Positions 1 to 7,491 are shown, numbered from the stretch's first letter. The stretch: DNA of 17,363 bases from an uncultured Christensenella sp. (GCA_910584035.1 CAJTZR010000032.1:1-17363); one strand, 5' to 3'. Notes: a model not told the origin generated them from the sequence alone. Numbers and translations: made by a program.

Positions 1-900
1 ATTCAACCTATACTTGAAGCAAATTATAAAGGTGATAAAATAAAAATTGAGCATTGTAGTGAGGTTATTACTAATGACGATGTGCCTACAATTGCTGTAA
101 GACAAAAAAAGGATTCATCTATGGTAAAGGCAATTCGTATGGCAAAGGAAGACCCTAGCTATGCGGGAGTTGTCAGTGCAGGCAATACTGGTGCATTGCT
201 TACTGCATCATTGTTTATCGCAAAGAGAATAAAGGGAATAAGCAGACCTTGCTTAGCTCCAAGCCTACCAACCATTAATCCAGATAAATGTTTTGTACTG
301 GTTGATTGCGGTGCAAATGCAGATTGTAAACCAAACAACTTGCAACATTTTGCAGTTATGGGTAGTTGCTATGTGGAGTCACTTTACGGAATCCAAAATC
401 CAGTAGTAGCTATATTGAGCAATGGACAAGAAAAAGGCAAAGGCAATGAACTTGTAAAGGAAACTTATCCTATTTTGGAAAATACAAAATCAATAAATTT
501 TGTTGGTAATGTTGAGGCAAGGGATATTTTATCTAGTGACTATGATGTTGTAGTTTGCGATGGTTTTAGTGGTAATATTGCATTAAAAACTATAGAAGGT
601 ACAGCACTTGTTGTTATGAAAATGATTAAGCAATCTATTAAAGCTGGTGGATTGTTAACTAAGCTTGGTGGCTTGTTGATTAAACCAACTTTGAAAAAAT
701 TAAAAACTACAATGGATGTTAATGAGCAAGCGGGCGGTACTGTTTTAGGTGTTGACGGAATTATTGTAAAAGCACACGGCTCTTCAAAAGCAGCAAGTAT
801 TTGTCGTTGCATTGAGCAGGCTATGTTACTTGCAAAAAATAATATTGTGCAAAAAATTAAAGACAATATGATTGATTTAGGTGACTGTGATGAAAATTGA
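1..900 (+). CDS. plsX: Phosphate acyltransferase PlsX, 5' truncated by the window edge
   Basis: PlsX makes acyl-phosphate from acyl-ACP, the donor for PlsY in phospholipid synthesis; it is a peripheral membrane enzyme. The frame is open from base 1, so the first ATG at 82 is internal. About 299 residues are present, against a usual length of roughly 330-340, so only the N-terminal tip is missing. Family blocks are clear: VPTIAVRQKKDSSM, SAGNTGALLTAS, DCGANADCKPNNLQHFAVMG, LSNGQEKGKGNELV and VCDGFSGNIALKTIEG. It ends with TGA at 898-900, inside the start of rnc. An acpP gene often follows plsX in Firmicutes and is absent here. Identification is secure. Confidence 0.96.
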   Translation: MQPILEANYKGDKIKIEHCSEVITNDDVPTIAVRQKKDSSMVKAIRMAKEDPSYAGVVSAGNTGALLTASLFIAKRIKGISRPCLAPSLPTINPDKCFVLVDCGANADCKPNNLQHFAVMGSCYVESLYGIQNPVVAILSNGQEKGKGNELVKETYPILENTKSINFVGNVEARDILSSDYDVVVCDGFSGNIALKTIEGTALVVMKMIKQSIKAGGLLTKLGGLLIKPTLKKLKTTMDVNEQAGGTVLGVDGIIVKAHGSSKAASICRCIEQAMLLAKNNIVQKIKDNMIDLGDCDEN

Positions 901-1618
901 TATAAACAATGTTGCAGATAATGAAAAGAAAAGTATAAAAGCAATTGAAAAAATTATTGGATATACGTTTAATGATAAAAGCATTTTGCAAAAAGCAATT
1001 ACACACGTTAGTTACAACAAGGCCTTAAACAGAGAGGATGATGGCTATCAAAGAATGGAGTATTTAGGCGACTCAATACTTGACTTTGTTGTAGCAGACG
1101 AGCTTTATAGGAATTATCCGCAGTTTGATGAAGGGCAATTAAGTAAATTTAGAGCTAATATAGTAAGTCGTGAACCACTTGCAAAGATTGTTGATTCAAG
1201 CAAAATTGTTGACTATGTTTTATTTGACGGCACTGGCTTGAGCAAAAAGATTAAAAGCGATTTTTTTGAGTCAATTGTTGCCGCAATATATTTGGATAGT
1301 AATGGTTTTAAAGCAACTAAGCAATTTATTTTGAAATATTTAAAACCATATATTACTGCTGAAGTTAAAAGTGATAATTATGATTATAAAACAATGCTAT
1401 ATGAATATTGCAGTGCAAGGAAATGGAAAATCAAATTTGAGGAAAAAGGTGTTGAGGGGCCTGCACACGATTTAACTTTTAATATGGAATTATTTGTTAA
1501 CGATAAGCGTATTTGTCAGGCAAGTGGCAAGAAAAAGCAAGATGCGGAAAAAGCTTGCAGTAAAATTGCATTGTTGCAGTTTGGAGAGATTAAGAATAAT
1601 GAAGTACAAGGAAATTAG
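890..1618 (+). CDS. rnc: Ribonuclease III
   Basis: RNase III is an Mg2+-dependent endonuclease that cuts double-stranded RNA in rRNA precursors and some mRNAs. I chose ATG 890 because TAGGTGA at 878-884 is a good ribosome binding site about 6 bases upstream; GTG codons at 881 and 887 are alternatives. The 242-residue product has the catalytic domain at about 15-150, with the signature QRMEYLGDSILDF (54-66) and the second metal-binding segment SDFFESIVAA (123-132; E127 matches the conserved Glu). A double-stranded RNA-binding domain spans about 165-232 and ends in ASGKKKQDAEKACSKIAL. The start overlaps plsX by 11 bases, which suggests translational coupling. The next gene begins inside its 3' end. 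Confidence 0.96.
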   Translation: MKIDINNVADNEKKSIKAIEKIIGYTFNDKSILQKAITHVSYNKALNREDDGYQRMEYLGDSILDFVVADELYRNYPQFDEGQLSKFRANIVSREPLAKIVDSSKIVDYVLFDGTGLSKKIKSDFFESIVAAIYLDSNGFKATKQFILKYLKPYITAEVKSDNYDYKTMLYEYCSARKWKIKFEEKGVEGPAHDLTFNMELFVNDKRICQASGKKKQDAEKACSKIALLQFGEIKNNEVQGN

Positions 1619-2531
1619 TGTTGATACTACTACAGAGGGTAGCGATTTAGTCGCAATGATATTGTATGATTGTGGCAGTGAGGGTGTTAGTATTTATGAT
1701 AGCAAGGATATTCTTGACTTAATAAAAAGTGACATTATTTGGGACTATATAGAGGCGGATGTACTAGTACAAAGTCCAATAGTAAAAGTTAAAGGTTGCT
1801 ACAGCGAAGAGAATTTTGATAAAACATATTTAAATGTTTTAGAGGGACTAGAAAGCTTAAAAGAAAATTCACCTTTTGAGCTAGGCAGTCTAGAATTGCA
1901 AGTAAATGACTTGGATGATACAGATTGGGTTAATGAGTGGAAAAAGTACTATAAACCTATACATATTGGTAACATCGTGATTGTGCCTAAATGGATAAAA
2001 TATCAACCGCAAGAAAATGAGGTCATTGTATTAATGGACCCTGGTATGGCTTTTGGTACAGGAACTCACGAGAGTACAAGACTATGCTTGCAATTATTTA
2101 GCGAACTTAACGCTACTGATAAAAAAGTTGTTGATATTGGTGCTGGCAGTGGAATTTTAGGTATTACTGCAAGTCTTTGTGGTGCTAAGCAAGTATACTT
2201 GAGTGATATTGCACCTCTAGCTGTGAAAGCTTGTGAGGAGAATGTACAACTTAATAATGTGGCTAATGCCACTATTACAATGGCAGATTTAATTGAGAAT
2301 GCGACAATAAAGGGAGATATTGTTTTTGCAAATATTACTGCTGATATTTTGATTCAACTTGCAAGCAGTATTGGCAGAGTATTAAATGACAATGGGTATA
2401 TTATCTTGTCTGGCATTATACATAAGCGATATGACGATGTTTTAAAAGCTTACCTTGACAATGGTTTTATATTGGATAAAAAGGTTGTTTTAGGTGAATG
2501 GTGTGGCATAAGATTTTGCAATAAAAAGTAA
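1599..2531 (+). CDS. prmA: Ribosomal protein L11 methyltransferase
   Basis: PrmA trimethylates ribosomal protein L11 using S-adenosylmethionine. ATG 1599 is the likely start: GGAGAG at 1583-1588 lies upstream, and the 310-residue product begins MKYKEISVDTTTEGSD like the family. The open frame reaches back to 1494, but that part only shadows rnc. A substrate-binding N-terminal domain (1-100) leads to the linker DTDWVNEWKKYYKP. The SAM fold then shows DPGMAFGTGTHESTRLCLQL, VVDIGAGSGILGI and FANITADILIQLA. The gene overlaps rnc by 20 bases. In Firmicutes prmA usually sits directly before rsmE; here 1.8 kb of other DNA separates them. Confidence 0.95.
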   Translation: MKYKEISVDTTTEGSDLVAMILYDCGSEGVSIYDSKDILDLIKSDIIWDYIEADVLVQSPIVKVKGCYSEENFDKTYLNVLEGLESLKENSPFELGSLELQVNDLDDTDWVNEWKKYYKPIHIGNIVIVPKWIKYQPQENEVIVLMDPGMAFGTGTHESTRLCLQLFSELNATDKKVVDIGAGSGILGITASLCGAKQVYLSDIAPLAVKACEENVQLNNVANATITMADLIENATIKGDIVFANITADILIQLASSIGRVLNDNGYIILSGIIHKRYDDVLKAYLDNGFILDKKVVLGEWCGIRFCNKK

Positions 2532-2549
2532 ATTACCCCCGATTTTTGA

Positions 2550-2651
2550 ATGTTTTTTGAGCATTTTAAAAGTAGTTGGTGTTATATTTTTAAAATTATT
2601 GTAATTAATTTGCTTAAAATTTTGATAATAGCAATTTTTATATGTATTTAA
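2550..2651 (+). pseudogene. Possible decayed N-terminus of a DUF3592-like membrane gene
   Basis: An ATG-started frame of 33 codons encodes a short amphipathic start and one hydrophobic segment, then stops. Its start FFEHFKSSW resembles IFEYLKSKS at the start of the protein encoded at 3342, and its IFKII resembles the IFKMV just before the protein encoded at 2862. No ribosome binding site precedes the ATG. Chance is a real alternative, because AT-rich DNA readily encodes Phe/Ile/Leu/Lys runs. I infer, weakly, that it is a relic of a third paralogue. Confidence 0.2.
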
Positions 2652-2667
2652 TTTTTAAATTGTTATT

Positions 2668-2696
2668 GCAATAAACTTGTTTGTAAGTTTTATTGC
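2668..2696 (+). terminator. Weak hairpin downstream of prmA
   Basis: GCAATAAA pairs with TTTATTGC and CTT with AAG, giving 11 base pairs with one bulged T at 2688 and a six-base loop GTTTGT. Only TTTA follows, so the U-tract is poor. It lies 137 bases after prmA and could end that operon, but the stem is AT-rich. Confidence 0.3.
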
Positions 2697-2828
2697 TTTA
2701 ATAAATATTGGTTTTTGCTAATTTGGCATATTAAAATTTGTGTTAGCTTTAGATAAATAAATTTAAATTATACTAAGTGTAAAAAATATAAGGTTAAATA
2801 TAGGGTATTAATTGTAAAGAGAGTTTAT

Positions 2829-2846
2829 ATGAATAGCAAATTGTGA
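2829..2846 (+). other. Five-codon open frame in phase with the next gene
   Basis: ATG 2829 follows an AGAGAG purine stretch and reads M-N-S-K-L before TGA at 2844. It is in the same frame as the gene starting at 2862, and no other stop lies between. Either this is the original gene start interrupted by a nonsense codon, or it is a tiny leader whose termination feeds re-initiation at 2862. Confidence 0.4.
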
Positions 2847-2861
2847 ATAAGCATTTTTAAA

Positions 2862-3335
2862 ATGGTTTTTAGTTTGATTTTCGTACTTGGCTTGATTGCT
2901 ATAGGCATTGTTTTTTCAATCGATGCTGGGGCTGGTTTTAAAGAATATGGTTTAAAAACTAAAGCTAGTTATAATGTGAGAGATGCAGTTTTTGTTGAAT
3001 ATAAAAATGACTATGACTTTTTAGCTGGCAAGTGCTTTATAATGGTTTTAGAGTATAAAGATAATGAGGACAATGTTCATAAGGTGGAATGGGATAAGCC
3101 AGTTGTAAAAGAGGAATACGCTAATATGTTGATTGGTTATACTACAAGTATTTTTGTCAATGACGAACATAATTTTGCAGTATCCAGTTTGCAATTTTCA
3201 TCTGTTCCAGCTTTTGTTTCAACATTATGTGCGGGATTTGCTTTCCTTTTTGCGTATATCTTTAATTTGTCTTTAATGTCAAATTTTGTAAAAATTAGAT
3301 ATTTTAAGATTTTAAATATCTTAACTGAGGGTTAA
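2862..3335 (+). CDS. Membrane protein with one DUF3592-like module
   Basis: The function is not known. The 157-residue product has a membrane segment at 1-20, an extracytoplasmic beta-rich module at about 34-109 and a second membrane segment at about 116-138. The module (VEYKND...CFIMVLEYKDNEDNVHKVEW...IGYTTSIFVNDEHN) resembles both modules of the downstream protein, with the general DUF3592 pattern of Tyr-rich strands, a D-E/N-G/N turn and a late VFVN-like strand. ATG 2862 has no visible ribosome binding site; a better-supported ATG at 2829 in the same frame is cut off by TGA. The gene may therefore be a mildly damaged copy or be translated by re-initiation. Its last codons carry the GAGGG ribosome binding site of the next gene, 6 bases downstream. 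Confidence 0.65.
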   Translation: MVFSLIFVLGLIAIGIVFSIDAGAGFKEYGLKTKASYNVRDAVFVEYKNDYDFLAGKCFIMVLEYKDNEDNVHKVEWDKPVVKEEYANMLIGYTTSIFVNDEHNFAVSSLQFSSVPAFVSTLCAGFAFLFAYIFNLSLMSNFVKIRYFKILNILTEG

Positions 3336-3341
3336 TGTGCT

Positions 3342-4352
3342 ATGAGTAAGATATTTGAATATTTAAAAAGTAAATCAATTTTTTTGCCAGTTTATATTTT
3401 CTTTGTGCTGTTTACTTTTATGCTATGCACAATTACAACAATAACAACAAACGATATAGTTCAAGAATATAAAAATAATATGAACGCTGATTTTAAAGTA
3501 GAATATGCAACTTATGTTGATTACAGAAAATATAGTAAAAATAGCGTATATTATTATAATATGTATTACGAGTTCCAAGACGAAAATGGCAATATTTATA
3601 GTGGCATTAAAGAGGATGTTATTAGCAATGAAGATGGAGCACAAGCAATGCTTGGCGAAAAGCTTCTTGTGTTTGTGGATAGGGAAACTGGAATTATTGT
3701 AGAAGATTTATATTTCCATAAAAATGAAGCAATATATATTGGATTAGTTGAGTCTATTGGTTATTGCATTATGGCATATTGTTTATTTTGGATAATAGCT
3801 TGGTTTATTCAAAAAGTGCTTATATATAAAGATGGCTTAGTGGATAAAGAAATAGTTGTAATGAATATGCAAGATGAAAAAGCTAAGTCAAAAAGACGGC
3901 TGATTGTATCTGTAATTTGTTTGGCTTTGTTTGTGGTATGTACTGTTTTTTGTGTAAAAAGAGTTATCTATAAACAAGAGTTGGAAGTGGTTCAAGTAAA
4001 AGTAGATGCTACAATAACTGAGTATAAGGAGTTTGAGGATAGCCAAGGTGATAAATACTACAAAATTTATTATTCATATAATGATAACAATTTGAATAAA
4101 AGCGGTATATGGCAATCTAGTATACGTAGTAAAGACTATGCTGAAAGTAAAGTTGGCAAAAGTGTAAAAGTTTATTTGAATACTAAAACGAATAGTGTTG
4201 CTGTAAAAAAAGAGTATTCCAGTCAATCAATGTTTTTTGGCGTTTGTATGTGTATAACAAGTTTAATTTTTTTGTGTAATTTTATGCCATTTTTATTGTA
4301 TGTTGTGCAAAATAAATATTACAATAAATATGGTTTAACAGAGGGCGAATAA
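3342..4352 (+). CDS. Membrane protein with two tandem DUF3592-like modules
   Basis: The function is not known. The 336-residue product has four predicted membrane segments (about 13-33, 131-157, 186-206 and 297-321) arranged as TM-module-TM, a charged cytoplasmic linker (158-185), then TM-module-TM. Module one (48-122) and module two (214-290) align with each other: YYYNMYYEFQDENGN with YYKIYYSYNDNNLNK, and LGEKLLVFVDRETG with VGKSVKVYLNTKTN. Internal duplication is therefore likely. GAGGG at 3327-3331 is the ribosome binding site. The stop codon overlaps the rsmE start (TAATG), so the gene is translationally joined to rsmE although its product has no evident link to rRNA methylation. By family behaviour it is probably a cell-envelope protein, but this is inference. 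Confidence 0.8.
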   Translation: MSKIFEYLKSKSIFLPVYIFFVLFTFMLCTITTITTNDIVQEYKNNMNADFKVEYATYVDYRKYSKNSVYYYNMYYEFQDENGNIYSGIKEDVISNEDGAQAMLGEKLLVFVDRETGIIVEDLYFHKNEAIYIGLVESIGYCIMAYCLFWIIAWFIQKVLIYKDGLVDKEIVVMNMQDEKAKSKRRLIVSVICLALFVVCTVFCVKRVIYKQELEVVQVKVDATITEYKEFEDSQGDKYYKIYYSYNDNNLNKSGIWQSSIRSKDYAESKVGKSVKVYLNTKTNSVAVKKEYSSQSMFFGVCMCITSLIFLCNFMPFLLYVVQNKYYNKYGLTEGE

Positions 4353-5083
4353 TGGATATAAGACGATTTTATGTAAACATTGATGATATTACTGATAATG
4401 TAGTTACTATTTGTAGTGATGAGTTTTTGCATATAACAAAAGTGCTTAGATATAAAAAGGGGTATCAAATTATTGTTTGCAATAATAATGACGGCAAAGA
4501 TTATTACTGCACAATAAAATTGATTGATAAAGATTATTTGCAAGCAGAAATTGATTATGTTGAAGATAATGAGTGTAAAACTAAGGTAGAACTTACCTTG
4601 TTCCAAGCTTTGCCAAAAGGTGATAAGGCAGATTTAATTGTTCAAAAGGCTGTAGAACTTGGCGTTAGTAATATTTACTTTTTTAATTCTTGTAATGTAG
4701 CAGAGAAAAAATTTAATTTAGATAGACTACAAAAAATAAATGTTGAGGCTTGTAAGCAATGTGGTAGGTCAAGGACTTCTTACATTTATGGGTTGTCTGA
4801 GTTTGAGGAAATACTTTCAATGTTGCACAATTTTGATAAAGTTATTATTTGTTACGAAAATGAAAAGGAAAATGATATAAAAACAGCATTAAAGACTTTT
4901 AAAGGTGAAAGTATAGCTATAATTATAGGTAGTGAGGGCGGTTTTAGTGAAAATGAGGTACAAATGTGCAAGCAACTTGGTGCTGATTGCGTAACACTAG
5001 GCAGTAGAATAATGCGTTGCGAAACGGCTAGTATTGTAACTTGTGGCATTGTAATGTACGAACTTGGAGAAATGAGTAGATGA
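4352..5083 (+). CDS. rsmE: 16S rRNA (uracil1498-N3)-methyltransferase
   Basis: RsmE methylates N3 of U1498 in 16S rRNA, in the assembled 30S subunit. The 243-residue product has family length. An N-terminal PUA-like RNA-binding domain (RRFYVNIDD, HITKVLRYKKGYQI) precedes a SPOUT methyltransferase fold. Diagnostic blocks are LFQALPKGDKADLIVQKAVE, EACKQCGRSRT, IIIGSEGGFSENEV and VTLGSRIMRCETAS, the last two building the knotted SAM site. GAGGG at 4341-4345 is the ribosome binding site, inside the preceding gene. The 3' end overlaps mtaB by 4 bases (ATGA), the usual coupling of these two genes. Confidence 0.96.
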   Translation: MDIRRFYVNIDDITDNVVTICSDEFLHITKVLRYKKGYQIIVCNNNDGKDYYCTIKLIDKDYLQAEIDYVEDNECKTKVELTLFQALPKGDKADLIVQKAVELGVSNIYFFNSCNVAEKKFNLDRLQKINVEACKQCGRSRTSYIYGLSEFEEILSMLHNFDKVIICYENEKENDIKTALKTFKGESIAIIIGSEGGFSENEVQMCKQLGADCVTLGSRIMRCETASIVTCGIVMYELGEMSR

Positions 5084-6300
5084 AAATAGTTTGCTACAAC
5101 CTAGGTTGTAAAGTAAATCAATATGAAAGTGACGGAATAATGACTAAACTTGCAAGTTTGGGTTATGAGGTTTCCGATAGCTTGGAATTTGCAGACGTGT
5201 ACATACTAAATACTTGTGCAGTAACTGGTGAGGCGGAAAAGAAATCACGCCAAGCGGTTGCAAGATGTTTACACTTTAACAAAAACGCTAAAGTTATTGT
5301 TTGTGGTTGTGCAAGTCAAAATAACGCTAAACAATTTGAGGAAAAAGACGGGGTTACATATATTAGCGGTGTAGCTGGTAAAAGTAAAATTCCAGAACTA
5401 CTTGAGGAAAGTGGGATTTTTGTTGAGGATATTGGCAATGTCTATGAACCAGAATTACAACCCGATTTAATTAGAACTAGGGCATATGTTAAGGTACAAG
5501 ACGGCTGCAATAACTTTTGTTCATATTGCCTAATACCATATTTACGTGGTAGGTCAAGGTCTCGTAGTGTGCAGTCCGTTGTAAGTGAAGTTGAGAAATT
5601 GCAAAATGCTACTCGTGAGATAGTGTTAACTGGTATAGATATGTCAAGTTTTGGTTTGGATAACGGCAGTTCACTTACAGAGTTAGTTACAGCGTTGAGC
5701 GGTGTTGATGTTAGAATTAGGTTTGGTTCGCTTGAAGCAAGAGTTATAACTGAAGAATTTTTAAAAGCAACATTGGGTCTTAAAAAGTTTTGTCCGCATT
5801 TTCATTTATCACTGCAAAGTGGAAATGACAAAGTACTTGCGGATATGAATAGAAAATATACCACAGATTTTTATGCAAGTAGAGTTGATTTGATTAGAAA
5901 ATTTTATAAAAATGCTTGCATTACAACTGATTTAATATGTGGTTTTCCTACAGAAAGTGATGAGGACTTCGCTTTAACACTTGAGTTTATTGACAAAATT
6001 GCTTTTTCAGATATGCATATTTTTGCGTATTCAAAACGAGAGGGAACAGTCGCTTCCAAAAAATATAGTGTGCTTGATGGTGGTGTTGTTAAAAATCGTA
6101 CTAAGCTTGCGGAAAGCATTGCACTTAAAAATAAGGAAAAATATTATTCAAGCTTTATTGGTAAACCACTTGAAGTGTTGGTCGAAAAAGACGGCGGTTA
6201 TTCAAGGGAATACTTAAAAGTATTATGTGATGGGGAAGAAGGACAATTAAAAATTGTAATTCCTACCACTTATGATAAGGAAAAACAAGCATTGATATAA
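5080..6300 (+). CDS. mtaB: tRNA t6A37 methylthiotransferase
   Basis: MtaB is a radical-SAM enzyme that adds a methylthio group to t6A37 of tRNAs, giving ms2t6A. The 406-residue product is slightly shorter than usual for the family (about 430-450). The N-terminal MTTase domain has the three cluster cysteines C10 (NLGCKVNQYE), C46 (NTCAVTGEAE) and C77 (VCGCASQ). The radical-SAM CxxxCxxC is C143/C147/C150 in DGCNNFCSYCLIP. A compact TRAM-like C-terminus contains GGYSREYLKVL. MtaB rather than MiaB or RimO is favoured by GCKVNQYES and by its position after rsmE. It overlaps rsmE by 4 bases. No terminator is evident after it. Confidence 0.93.
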   Translation: MKIVCYNLGCKVNQYESDGIMTKLASLGYEVSDSLEFADVYILNTCAVTGEAEKKSRQAVARCLHFNKNAKVIVCGCASQNNAKQFEEKDGVTYISGVAGKSKIPELLEESGIFVEDIGNVYEPELQPDLIRTRAYVKVQDGCNNFCSYCLIPYLRGRSRSRSVQSVVSEVEKLQNATREIVLTGIDMSSFGLDNGSSLTELVTALSGVDVRIRFGSLEARVITEEFLKATLGLKKFCPHFHLSLQSGNDKVLADMNRKYTTDFYASRVDLIRKFYKNACITTDLICGFPTESDEDFALTLEFIDKIAFSDMHIFAYSKREGTVASKKYSVLDGGVVKNRTKLAESIALKNKEKYYSSFIGKPLEVLVEKDGGYSREYLKVLCDGEEGQLKIVIPTTYDKEKQALI

Positions 6301-6672
6301 TTGATTTGTTAAAGTAAATTTTTAAAGGTGTTATAGTAAAAAAGATAAATTGTAGATTAAATTTGTTAAATTAATTGATTGAACTAAATTAATTAGTTTT
6401 AAACTATTTAAAATGATTAATCTAATTTGATTAAATTAAAATTGTAGATTATTTTGTATTTATTATATTTAATGCGAAAAATTATAAAATGAATAAATTT
6501 GATTTGTAAAATAGCAACAATTATTGAATTATTTTGCTTTTAAAAATTTATTGCAGTAATAATATATTTAATTAAAATTTATTAACATTGATAAATATGT
6601 TAATTAAAAATTAATTGTTTAATTTAAGATTTAAATAGTAATTCATAAAATTACATATAGTAGGAGGTTATT
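6301..6672 (+). other. AT-only intergenic region between mtaB and the HIT gene
   Basis: This is 372 bases of nearly pure A/T with no gene on either strand. A 13-base phrase (AAATTGTAGATTA, with a near copy) occurs around 6348 and 6439. A short hairpin GTAATT/AATTAC lies at about 6640-6656, just before the HIT ribosome binding site. A promoter for the HIT gene must lie here if that gene has its own, but the composition makes many -10-like hexamers meaningless. Confidence 0.5.
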
Positions 6673-7011
6673 ATGGATTGTATTTTTTGTAAAATTATAA
6701 AGGGTGAAATACCTAGTAAAAAGGTTTTTGAAAATGAGGATATGTTGATTTTTTGTGATATTAATCCTCAAGCTACTATCCATTATCTTGCAGTGCCAAA
6801 GGTGCATTTTGCAAATGTTGTGGAAATGACTGACGAACAAGCAGCCATTGTTGGTAGAATGTTAAAGAAAATTGGTGAGCTTGCAGAAAGTCTTGGTTTG
6901 CAAAATGGGTTTAGACTTGTGTCGAATAAAGGCGAAAATGCTTGCCAAAGTGTGGAACATCTACATATACATATACTTGGTGGCGAAAAATTAGCAGAAA
7001 AAATGGGATAA
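6673..7011 (+). CDS. HIT family nucleotide hydrolase (HINT-like)
   Basis: Proteins of this family hydrolyse nucleoside phosphoramidates or related AMP adducts. The 112-residue product has the HINT start CIFCKIIKGEIPSKKVFEN, the strand DINPQATIHYLAVPKVH and the histidine triad H96-L-H98-I-H100 in SVEHLHIHILGG; H98 should be the nucleophile. An excellent ribosome binding site (TAGGAGGT at 6661-6668) precedes ATG 6673. HIT genes are often found between mtaB and rpsU in Clostridia, so the position is normal. The physiological substrate cannot be told from sequence. Confidence 0.93.
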   Translation: MDCIFCKIIKGEIPSKKVFENEDMLIFCDINPQATIHYLAVPKVHFANVVEMTDEQAAIVGRMLKKIGELAESLGLQNGFRLVSNKGENACQSVEHLHIHILGGEKLAEKMG

Positions 7012-7024
7012 TTGTTAAATTTGC

Positions 7025-7052
7025 TTGACTTTATTTAAAAAATAAGTATAAT
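7025..7052 (+). promoter_or_regulatory. Near-consensus sigma-A promoter for rpsU
   Basis: TTGACT (7025-7030) is separated by 16 bases from a perfect TATAAT (7047-7052). Transcription should start near 7059, leaving a leader of about 40 bases that ends in the AAGGAGG ribosome binding site. It lies 13 bases after the HIT stop codon, so rpsU can be expressed independently of the upstream genes. Confidence 0.85.
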
Positions 7053-7099
7053 AAAATAGTAATAAGTCCGTACGAGAGGAAAGGAGGGGAACAAAAGGT

Positions 7100-7279
7100 A
7101 TGTCTACAATCAAAGTTGGAGAGAATGAATCTTTAGATAGTGCAATTCGCCGTTTTAAGAGAAAATGTGCTAGGGACGGTATCATTGGTGACCTTCGCCG
7201 TAAAGAAGCTTATGAAAAGCCAAGCGTTAAAAGAAAGAAAAAGGCAGAAGCTGCTAGAAAGAGAATGTATAAAGCATAA
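7100..7279 (+). CDS. rpsU: 30S ribosomal protein S21
   Basis: S21 is a small, basic protein of the 30S subunit that acts near the anti-Shine-Dalgarno end of 16S rRNA. The 59-residue product reads MSTIKVGENESLDSAIRRFK, then RKCARDGIIGDLRRKEAYEK, then a Lys/Arg-rich tail ending in RKRMYKA, matching S21 throughout. The AAGGAGG at 7081-7087 lies about 12 bases before ATG 7100. The gene stands alone between a strong promoter at 7025-7052 and a strong terminator at 7286-7314, so it is monocistronic, as suits an abundant protein. Confidence 0.97.
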   Translation: MSTIKVGENESLDSAIRRFKRKCARDGIIGDLRRKEAYEKPSVKRKKKAEAARKRMYKA

Positions 7280-7285
7280 TCTTTA

Positions 7286-7314
7286 AACCTCGCTAACAGC
7301 GAGGTTGTTTTTTT
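7286..7314 (+). terminator. rpsU intrinsic terminator
   Basis: AACCTCGCT pairs perfectly with AGCGAGGTT around a three-base loop AAC, followed by G and seven Ts (7308-7314). It starts 7 bases after the rpsU stop. This is a textbook rho-independent terminator. Confidence 0.93.
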
Positions 7315-7365
7315 GTCGAAAAATATCAAAATTTATATATGATTGATTTTGAATATGTTGAGTGT

Positions 7366-7380
7366 TTGAATAATATTCAA
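7366..7380. promoter_or_regulatory. Palindrome TTGAATA-A-TATTCAA
   Basis: A perfect 7-1-7 inverted repeat lies between the rpsU terminator and the next gene. Fur/PerR-type repressors use boxes with 7-1-7 geometry, and this one loosely resembles them. No regulator gene is in view, and chance palindromes are common in such AT-rich DNA. Confidence 0.25.
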
Positions 7381-7470
7381 CTTTAAATTTTCTAAAAACT
7401 TAAGTATAGATTTAAATAAACATATGTGGCATTTTAAGTACTTTACATTACTAATAAACAAAGGAGCGAT

Positions 7471-7491
7471 ATGTATTATGTGAAGAAATAA
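7471..7491 (+). other. Six-codon upstream open frame with its own ribosome binding site
   Basis: AAAGGAG (7460-7465) lies 5 bases before ATG 7471, which reads M-Y-Y-V-K-K then TAA (7489-7491). The stop overlaps the AAGGAG (7490-7495) of the gene starting at 7504. This layout fits a leader peptide or a translation-coupling device, but its length and content give no hint of an amino-acid sensor. Confidence 0.4.

Larger units (their letters stand above)
2532..2861 (+). other. AT-rich intergenic region after prmA
   Basis: This stretch is almost pure A/T and holds no convincing gene. It contains a 13-base TACCCCCGATTTT motif at 2534-2546 whose reverse complement lies inside a terminator at the far end of the window. 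It also holds a 33-codon open frame at 2550-2651, treated separately as a possible decayed paralogue start, a hairpin at 2668-2696, and a five-codon open frame at 2829-2846 just before the next gene. No promoter of good quality stands out; TATACT at 2769-2774 could be a -10 box but has no matching -35. Confidence 0.5.

Noticed and set aside
540..944. 134-codon minus-strand frame opposite plsX and rnc
   Set aside because: It is the antisense shadow of clearly coding plsX sequence; it has no family resemblance and no ribosome binding site.
2844..2846. TGA read as Trp (alternative genetic code)
   Set aside because: Other genes in the window end in TGA (plsX, recX, naxED) and use TGG for conserved Trp residues, so the code is standard.
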